Positions 43,229 through 48,448 of a DNA stretch of 48,448 nucleotides are shown here, piece after piece. The notes below the pieces were generated by a model. It did not search any database and had not been told where the DNA came from. It saw only the letters and a list, made by a program, of their open reading frames with translations. Both the position numbers and the translations under genes were made by a program. Source of the DNA: Lachnospiraceae bacterium (lineage in GTDB: Bacteria > Bacillota > Clostridia > Lachnospirales > Lachnospiraceae); the NCBI GenBank assembly GCA_009911185.1, contig QXWW01000034.1, positions 1 to 48,448 of the forward strand. Reading direction: 5' to 3'. Each line of letters starts with the position of its first letter. Position 1 is the first letter of the stretch.

Positions 43229-45127
43229 TTGGTTGAAAAGATGAAATTGCTGCATATTGCAGGCCCCAGGGAAGATATTGACCGGGTAGTTAAGGCATAC
43301 CTGAATAAATATGATATTCATTTTGAAAATGCTATGACCAGACTGAACAGTCTTAGAAATGTTCGCCCTTTTGTGGAGACGAATGTCTACAAAGAAGCAG
43401 CGCAGAAGGCGGCAGAGTTAAAACAATATCTGGACGCGGCGGGAATGGGTACGATAACAATGCGCGCTGCTCAGGCGCAGGTAATTATTGACGAGGTTGA
43501 CAGCCAGATGACCGAGCTGCGGGGCAGGCAGAAGGAGCTGCAGGAAAAGATTCTGGAACTGAAAAAATGGATGGAGGAAATATCTCCTTTTATAGGGCTT
43601 GATTTTGAACTGAGTAAGCTGAAAGATTTCCGCTTTATTGATTACCAGTTTGGGCGTATCCGCGTGGAAGATTATCATAAGCTGGAGCGTTATATTTTCA
43701 AGAATCCCTACACGCTGTTTTATGAATGCAATAATGACAGCGAGTATGTATGGGGGGTATATTTTGTACCGCATACGCATTTGCTGGAGGTGGAAGCAGT
43801 ATACGCGTCCTTTCATTTTGAGGACATGGAGATATCAGAAGTGTTTGAGGCGACGCCCAGACAGATCTATGAGGAGGCGAAGGAACGTCTGGCAGGCTGC
43901 CAGCAGGAACTTGAAGGGCTGCAGATGAAGGCTGTGGAACTGGTTAAGAACAGGGAGGATGAGATTTTGTCCGCATGTACCAGCCTGGAGAGTTATTGCA
44001 GGAATTTTGATATCCGCAAATATGCGGCCTGCGCCCAGGCGAAAGATGGAGAGGGAGAATATTATATCCTCTATGGATGGATTTCCTGCAGGGATGCAGA
44101 TAAGCTTATAAAAGAAATTGCAGATGATGACAGGGTTCATTGGGAGGAAGAAGAGGTAGACCGTTCCGTGAATCCGCCAACCAGGTTAAAGAATCCCAGG
44201 ATGCTAAAACCTTTTGAGATGTTTGTCGAAATGTATGGCCTGCCAGCCTATCATGAGATGGATCCCACCTTGTTTGTGGCGGTTACTTATACTCTGATGT
44301 TCGGTATTATGTTCGGCGATGTAGGACAAGGGGCGTGCCTTATGGCGGGTGGTTTTTTACTGTACCGCTTTAAGAATCTGCGTCTTGCCGGAATTGTAGG
44401 CGTGGCGGGAATCTGGTCTGTGGTGTTTGGTTTTCTATACGGCAGTGTCTTTGGATTTGAGGAGGTTTTGCCGGCGTTATGGATGAAGCCGATGGATAAT
44501 ATTATGTCAACGCTGATGATTGCGATTGGTTTTGGGGCGGCTTTGATCTTATTTGCTATGATTTTGAATATCATCAATGCAGTCCGGGCAAAGGAGTATG
44601 GAAGGCTGCTGTTTCATCAAAGCGGGATCGCCGGGCTTGTCTGTTATGGATTTGTAGTCTTGTGCGCCGTTCTCTTCCTTACGGGACATGGAATGCCCGC
44701 CGCGATCATCATTGCTATAGCAGTCGGCGTGCCGCTTCTGGCAATTCTGCTGAAGGAGCCGCTGAGCCGTCTGATTGAGCGCAAGGGTGATATTTTCCCG
44801 GAGGGGAGCAAGGTGATGTTTCTGGTGGAAGCGCTGGTGGAAGGGTTTGACGTGGTTTTAAGCTATGCTACCAATACCATTTCTTTTGTGCGTGTGGGAG
44901 CGTTCGCCTTGAGTCATGCCGGCATGATGGGCGTAGTGATGACGCTTGCCGGTTTCGAGAAGGGCAGTCCCAATTGGCTTATTATTGTGCTGGGAAATCT
45001 TCTGGTAGCGGGCCTTGAGGGGCTGATTGTGGGGATTCAGGTACTTCGTCTGGAATATTACGAAATGTTCAGCCGTTTTTATTCAGGAAGCGGGAAACCA
45101 TTTATTTCATTTAATAAGAGAAAATGA
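43229..45127 (+). CDS. ntpI: V-type ATPase membrane subunit I (a-subunit)
   Basis: A 632-residue subunit that forms the ion half-channels. A cytoplasmic coiled-coil N half (to about 340) is followed by seven or eight membrane helices. The essential Arg lies in NTISFVRVGAFALSHAG, and TLMFGIMFGDVGQG is the usual first-helix signature. The start is called as TTG 43229, since GGGAGGAG is about 5 nt away and the M-V-E-K-M-K-LL opening suits the family; ATG 43241 is the alternative. Confidence 0.95.
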   Translation: MVEKMKLLHIAGPREDIDRVVKAYLNKYDIHFENAMTRLNSLRNVRPFVETNVYKEAAQKAAELKQYLDAAGMGTITMRAAQAQVIIDEVDSQMTELRGRQKELQEKILELKKWMEEISPFIGLDFELSKLKDFRFIDYQFGRIRVEDYHKLERYIFKNPYTLFYECNNDSEYVWGVYFVPHTHLLEVEAVYASFHFEDMEISEVFEATPRQIYEEAKERLAGCQQELEGLQMKAVELVKNREDEILSACTSLESYCRNFDIRKYAACAQAKDGEGEYYILYGWISCRDADKLIKEIADDDRVHWEEEEVDRSVNPPTRLKNPRMLKPFEMFVEMYGLPAYHEMDPTLFVAVTYTLMFGIMFGDVGQGACLMAGGFLLYRFKNLRLAGIVGVAGIWSVVFGFLYGSVFGFEEVLPALWMKPMDNIMSTLMIAIGFGAALILFAMILNIINAVRAKEYGRLLFHQSGIAGLVCYGFVVLCAVLFLTGHGMPAAIIIAIAVGVPLLAILLKEPLSRLIERKGDIFPEGSKVMFLVEALVEGFDVVLSYATNTISFVRVGAFALSHAGMMGVVMTLAGFEKGSPNWLIIVLGNLLVAGLEGLIVGIQVLRLEYYEMFSRFYSGSGKPFISFNKRK

Positions 45128-45141
45128 CAGGAGGATGAGAG

Positions 45142-45561
45142 ATGATAATAAAAATAATATTGGTGTTAATTTTACTGTGCAGCATGATTATTCCGGTAGG
45201 TGGATTTTTGTTGAGTAAGCGGAGAGAAGGGGGCTTCAAAGCAGCTTTGGGCTGTAATGTCTTTTTCTTCTTTGGAACCCTTCTGGCGGCGGATATTTTA
45301 ATGTTTCAGGGAGATGTCCATGCAGCTGCAGAAGCGGCAGGTGCGGTCGCAGGTACTGAGAGCTGGAGATATATCGCGGCGGCTTTGTCTACCGGTATGT
45401 CCTGTATTGGCGCGGGTATTGCCGTGGCCAGCGCGGCCAGCGCGGCGCTGGGAGCCCTGAGCGAAGATTCCAGCATTATGGGTAAGGCCCTGATTTTCGT
45501 TGCTCTGGCAGAATCGATTGCGCTTTACGGACTGTTAATTTCCTTTTCTATTTTGGGATAG
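45142..45561 (+). CDS. ntpK: V-type ATPase rotor ring subunit K (c-subunit)
   Basis: A 139-residue proteolipid with four membrane helices (about 2-24, 33-55, 76-105, 115-138). The second hairpin is a standard c-subunit, with the ion-binding Glu124 in FVALAESIALYG. The first hairpin (helices 1-2) lacks a carboxylate and does not look like a c repeat, so each subunit carries one ion site. Glu-Ser occurs as in Na+ rings, but the helper Gln expected on the inner helix is not seen, so ion choice (H+ or Na+) is open. Confidence 0.9.
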   Translation: MIIKIILVLILLCSMIIPVGGFLLSKRREGGFKAALGCNVFFFFGTLLAADILMFQGDVHAAAEAAGAVAGTESWRYIAAALSTGMSCIGAGIAVASAASAALGALSEDSSIMGKALIFVALAESIALYGLLISFSILG

Positions 45562-45574
45562 TAAGGAGACTTTT

Positions 45575-45883
45575 ATGAAAATGTATCTGATCAGTGACAA
45601 CAGGGACACGTACACTGGAATGCGTCTGGCAGGTGTGGAAGGCGTTGTCGTTCATGAGCGGCAGGAACTGAAGGAGGCGCTGGAAACGGTATTTCAGGAT
45701 AAGGAAATCGGAATTGTTCTTCTGACAGAAAAATTCGGAAGGGAATTTCCGGATTTGATTGACGATGTAAAGCTGAATCGCCGGCAGCCTTTGCTGATTG
45801 AGATTCCTGACCGCCATGGAACCGGGCGCAAGGAAAATTTTATTACAGATTATGTCGGCGAAGCCATAGGGCTAAAGCTTTAG
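45575..45883 (+). CDS. ntpG: V-type ATPase subunit F
   Basis: A 102-residue Rossmann-like subunit of the central stalk. MYLISDNRDTYTGMRLAGVEG and the IGIVLLTEKFGREFPDLID middle match the family, as does the ILIEIP-type strand (QPLLIEIPDRHG). It starts 13 bp after ntpK. Confidence 0.9.
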   Translation: MKMYLISDNRDTYTGMRLAGVEGVVVHERQELKEALETVFQDKEIGIVLLTEKFGREFPDLIDDVKLNRRQPLLIEIPDRHGTGRKENFITDYVGEAIGLKL

Positions 45884-45899
45884 GTAGAAGGGAGAAGGT

Positions 45900-46460
45900 A
45901 TGCAGATCAAGGAAAAGCTGGAGGTATTCCGCGATTTTACCCTGGATGTGGCGAAGGAAAACAGCAGTCAGTTAACAGCACAGTACGAGGCTGTCTGCAG
46001 ACAGGAACTGGAAGAATTTCGCAAGAATAAGCAGACGGAAATGGAACACAGGCTGCAGATGGAAGAACGGAGCCTCCGCAGACAGATGAACAGCAAGGTG
46101 TCAAGGGAAATGCAGCGGCAGAAACATATTCTGGATGAATGTAAACGCCAGTGGAAGGAAAAGCTGATGCAGGAGATAAGGCTTTTATTGAAGGAATACC
46201 AGAATACGGCGGCTTACCAGAGGTTTCTGATCGCCAAGATCGGCATGGCGAAAAAGGTGGCGGGACAGGAGCCGGTTATTATATATATTAACGTTTCTGA
46301 TAAGGAGAAGAAGGCGGAGCTGGAGAAACAGACAGGGGTTGGACTTACCGTCAGCAAGATTGATTTCGGCGGCGGAATCCGGGCGGTGATTGAATCCAGG
46401 AATATTTTGATTGATGAATCCTTTTTGACCAGACTGGAACAGGAGGAGACATATCTATGA
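45900..46460 (+). CDS. ntpE: V-type ATPase subunit E (peripheral stalk)
   Basis: A 186-residue protein with an N-terminal coiled coil (about 15-105) and a globular C-terminus with the family-like segment VGLTVSKIDFGGGIRAVIESRNILIDESFLTRLEQ. Its stop overlaps the ntpA start (ATGA, 4 bp), so the two are coupled. Confidence 0.88.
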   Translation: MQIKEKLEVFRDFTLDVAKENSSQLTAQYEAVCRQELEEFRKNKQTEMEHRLQMEERSLRRQMNSKVSREMQRQKHILDECKRQWKEKLMQEIRLLLKEYQNTAAYQRFLIAKIGMAKKVAGQEPVIIYINVSDKEKKAELEKQTGVGLTVSKIDFGGGIRAVIESRNILIDESFLTRLEQEETYL

Positions 46461-48223
46461 ACATAACGGGAAAAATATATGGCATTAACGGTCCGATTAT
46501 TACAGTCAGGGGAAATCTAGGATTTAAGATGTCGGAAATGGTCTATGTGGGAAACCAGCGTCTGCTGGGAGAGGTAATTGGGTTAAAACAGGAGGAAACC
46601 ACAATCCAGGTGTTTGAGGAGACTACCGGGCTGCGTCCGGGGGAACTGGTGGAAGGAGCGGGAAAGGCCATCAGCGTTACCCTTGCACCGGGGATTATTA
46701 CAAATATTTTTGATGGGATTGAACGTCCTCTGCAGTTGATTGGGAAGGAGAATGGAGCCTATATTCCGCGAGGGGTAAACGCCGATCTTTTGGACAAAAA
46801 CAGAAAATGGGAGACTAAAATAACCGTACAGCCTCAGGACGCGGTGACTGGGGGAACCATTATCGCAGAGGTTCCCGAGACGCCTGTGATTGTGCATAAA
46901 GTCATGGTTCCGCCGCATACGGACGGAATTGTCCTGTGGACGGCAGAGGACGGCAGCTATACGATAGAGGATCCGCTGGTGAAGATCCAAAAACCGGATG
47001 GGACGCAGGAAACTTTGACGATGGCGCAGCAGTGGCCGATTCGGATTCCCCGTCCCATCCAGAAGCGTTATCCGGCAGATCGCCCTCTGGTTACAGGACA
47101 GCGGATCTTAGATACCCTGTTTCCAATTGCCAAAGGGGGGACGGCGGCAATTCCCGGAGGTTTTGGAACGGGGAAGACGATGACCCAGCATCAGATTGCG
47201 AAGTGGTCGGATGCGGACATTATCATATATATTGGCTGCGGAGAACGGGGAAATGAGATGACAAATGTGCTTGAAGAATTTTCCAGGCTTACTGATCCCA
47301 AGACGGGAAATCTTCTTATGGACCGTACGACGCTGATTGCCAATACCTCCAATATGCCGGTGGCGGCGAGAGAGGCAAGTATTTATACCGGACTGACGCT
47401 GGCAGAATATTACCGGGATATGGGGTATCATGTGGCAATTATGGCAGATTCTACTTCCCGCTGGGCGGAGGCGCTGCGGGAGCTGTCCGGAAGACTGGAG
47501 GAAATGCCAGCAGAGGAAGGTTTTCCCGCATATCTTGCCTCCAGACTGTCTGCCTTTTATGAGCGGGCGGGTTATGTGGAAAATCTCAATGGCACAGACG
47601 GCAGCGTGACAATAATCGGTGCAGTGTCTCCTCAGGGAGGAGATTTTTCGGAGCCTGTGACGCAGAACACCAAGCGTTTTGTGCGCTGTTTTCTGGCATT
47701 GGACAAGGCGCTTGCCTATGCCAGGCATTATCCGGCAATCAATTGGCTTACCAGTTATACGGAATATCTGACAGATTTGGAAGGCTGGTATCAGGCGAAT
47801 GTGGGGGCGCAGTTCGTTCCCTGCCGTAATGAGCTTTTGCATATTCTCACTACCGAGAGCCGTTTGAATGAAATTGTAAAGCTGATTGGAAGCGACGTGC
47901 TTCCGGATGATCAGAAGCTGATTCTGGAAATTGCCAGGGTGATCCGTCTGGGATTTTTGCAGCAGAACGCTTTCCATGCAGAGGATACGTTTGTACCTAT
48001 GGAAAAGCAGCTTCATATGATGCAGACTATTTTGTATCTCTATGAGAAATGCAAGGTTCTGATTGATATGGGAATGCCGATGGCTCTTTTGAGAGAGGAC
48101 AGGATTTTTGAAAAAATAATATCCATGAAATATGATGTTGCCAACAAAGAACTGTATAAATTTGAGGAGTACCGGAAGATGGTCGACGATTTTTATCAAG
48201 GTTTGCTGGAAACCAATGCATAG
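46457..48223 (+). CDS. ntpA: V-type ATPase catalytic subunit A
   Basis: A 588-residue catalytic subunit that hydrolyses ATP. N-terminal beta barrel ([15 protein letters not shown]), the non-homologous bulge, Walker A GGFGTGKT near residues 233-240, GCGERGNEM, and the arginine-finger-facing [13 protein letters not shown] motif. The family more often has GPFGSGKT; Thr replaces Ser here, a mild change. The frame is complete to TAG 48221-48223. Subunits B and D, which normally follow directly, are not found in the remaining 225 bp; a transposase tail is. Confidence 0.95.
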   Translation: MNITGKIYGINGPIITVRGNLGFKMSEMVYVGNQRLLGEVIGLKQEETTIQVFEETTGLRPGELVEGAGKAISVTLAPGIITNIFDGIERPLQLIGKENGAYIPRGVNADLLDKNRKWETKITVQPQDAVTGGTIIAEVPETPVIVHKVMVPPHTDGIVLWTAEDGSYTIEDPLVKIQKPDGTQETLTMAQQWPIRIPRPIQKRYPADRPLVTGQRILDTLFPIAKGGTAAIPGGFGTGKTMTQHQIAKWSDADIIIYIGCGERGNEMTNVLEEFSRLTDPKTGNLLMDRTTLIANTSNMPVAAREASIYTGLTLAEYYRDMGYHVAIMADSTSRWAEALRELSGRLEEMPAEEGFPAYLASRLSAFYERAGYVENLNGTDGSVTIIGAVSPQGGDFSEPVTQNTKRFVRCFLALDKALAYARHYPAINWLTSYTEYLTDLEGWYQANVGAQFVPCRNELLHILTTESRLNEIVKLIGSDVLPDDQKLILEIARVIRLGFLQQNAFHAEDTFVPMEKQLHMMQTILYLYEKCKVLIDMGMPMALLREDRIFEKIISMKYDVANKELYKFEEYRKMVDDFYQGLLETNA

Positions 48224-48224
48224 T

Positions 48225-48277
48225 CCAGCTAATAAATGTCAATAGCAAAAATGAAAGAAGTTGATATTTATTGCTGG
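48225..48277. other. Hairpin at the ntpA/mobile element junction
   Basis: CCAGCTAATAAAT (48225-48237) pairs with ATTTATTGCTGG (48266-48277) with one bulged base. It begins 1 bp after the ntpA stop and may be a terminator or part of the end of the neighbouring element. The 131 bp from ntpA to the transposase stop hold no gene. Confidence 0.45.
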
Positions 48278-48354
48278 CTTAAAAAAGGGCGCACTTATCC
48301 CTTGGTGAAAATATCATTTTTAAAAAGATATTGATTCGTTGAAATGACAGTATT

Positions 48355-48448
48355 TTATGCAGCTATTTCGTATTTAGCAGCATTGAATTGTTTGATGTGT
48401 TCCTCGGGCTTGATGATTTTAAAAGGCTTGTTATCCCTGAGTATGGCA
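48355..48448 (-). CDS. Partial transposase C-terminus at window edge
   Basis: On the minus strand an open frame of 30 residues enters from the window edge and ends at the complement of 48355-48357. Its text (…KPFKIIKPEEHIKQF… …YEIAA) matches wording I know from C-termini of insertion-sequence transposases in Lachnospiraceae; the family is uncertain. It indicates a mobile element placed directly after ntpA. Confidence 0.55.
   Translation of the reverse strand, partial: AILRDNKPFKIIKPEEHIKQFNAAKYEIAA

Noticed and set aside
1-48448. CRISPR array, prophage or rRNA operon
   Set aside because: No regularly spaced repeats, cas genes, phage structural genes or rRNA sequence were seen on either strand.

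Overview
The window reads as a chromosomal segment of an anaerobic, low-to-mid GC Firmicute, most likely a member of the Lachnospiraceae (Clostridia). This rests on gene content and style: strong Shine-Dalgarno sites, near-consensus sigma-A promoters, a Rex redox regulator, the formate-tetrahydrofolate ligase/FolD pair, a TepA-SpoIIIE neighbourhood, a V-type ATPase operon and a Cys/Gly-rich peptide of the kind seen in Clostridia. No 16S gene is present, so the species cannot be named.

Layout. 1-2100 is mobile-element territory: a decayed transposase (1-402, two in-frame stops), a large hairpin, then an IS110-family element on the minus strand whose transposase has a -1 frame break at an A7 run. 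2300-6790 holds rex, a coiled-coil protein, nnr, alr and a lone mazF. 6869-11973 holds a CNNM/CBS membrane protein, yebC, an O-acetylhomoserine sulfhydrylase and glgA. A 583-bp gap with a terminator follows. 12557-16076 is tepA-ftsK/spoIIIE; 16188-19890 is fhs-folD plus a zinc-ribbon/TPR membrane protein; 20034-21164 is pheA; 21181-26175 is a DUF815 ATPase-ppx-ppk polyphosphate cluster, meeting a PHP phosphoesterase tail to tail with 40 bp of overlap. 27132-28488 is the infC-rpmI-rplT operon with an L20/IF3-type leader and an AUU-initiated infC. 28504-28717 is a tRNA-Glu(CUC) gene with its own promoter and terminator. 29010-31436 is tyrA-aroA (minus), divergent from a fusA2-type EF-G paralogue. 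Then come a chemoreceptor, a repeat-rich gap, a Cu/Zn SOD-like gene (minus), leuS (+), two small conserved-looking proteins (minus), a tandem-hairpin gap with one or two tiny ORFs and a Cys/Gly-rich peptide (minus). 41022-48223 is a V-ATPase operon led by an unusual receiver protein; it stops after subunit A, where the 3' end of another transposase begins at the window edge.

How the genes work together. The aromatic genes (pheA, and tyrA-aroA) lie in two nearby units leading from the shikimate pathway to Phe and Tyr. fhs and folD supply one-carbon folates. ppk and ppx make and break polyphosphate. The V-ATPase genes encode stator, rotor and membrane parts, but the catalytic partner subunit B and the rotor subunit D are not in the window. 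The most interesting signals are: the receiver with Glu at the phosphoacceptor position heading the V-ATPase operon, and the transposase at that operon's truncated end; a palindromic repeat family that sits just after transcription terminators; a 41-bp dyad centred on the -10 box of tRNA-Glu; a candidate bridge RNA in the IS110 element; and a cluster of hairpins next to the Cys-rich peptide. All functional calls are from reading the sequence; no database search was run.
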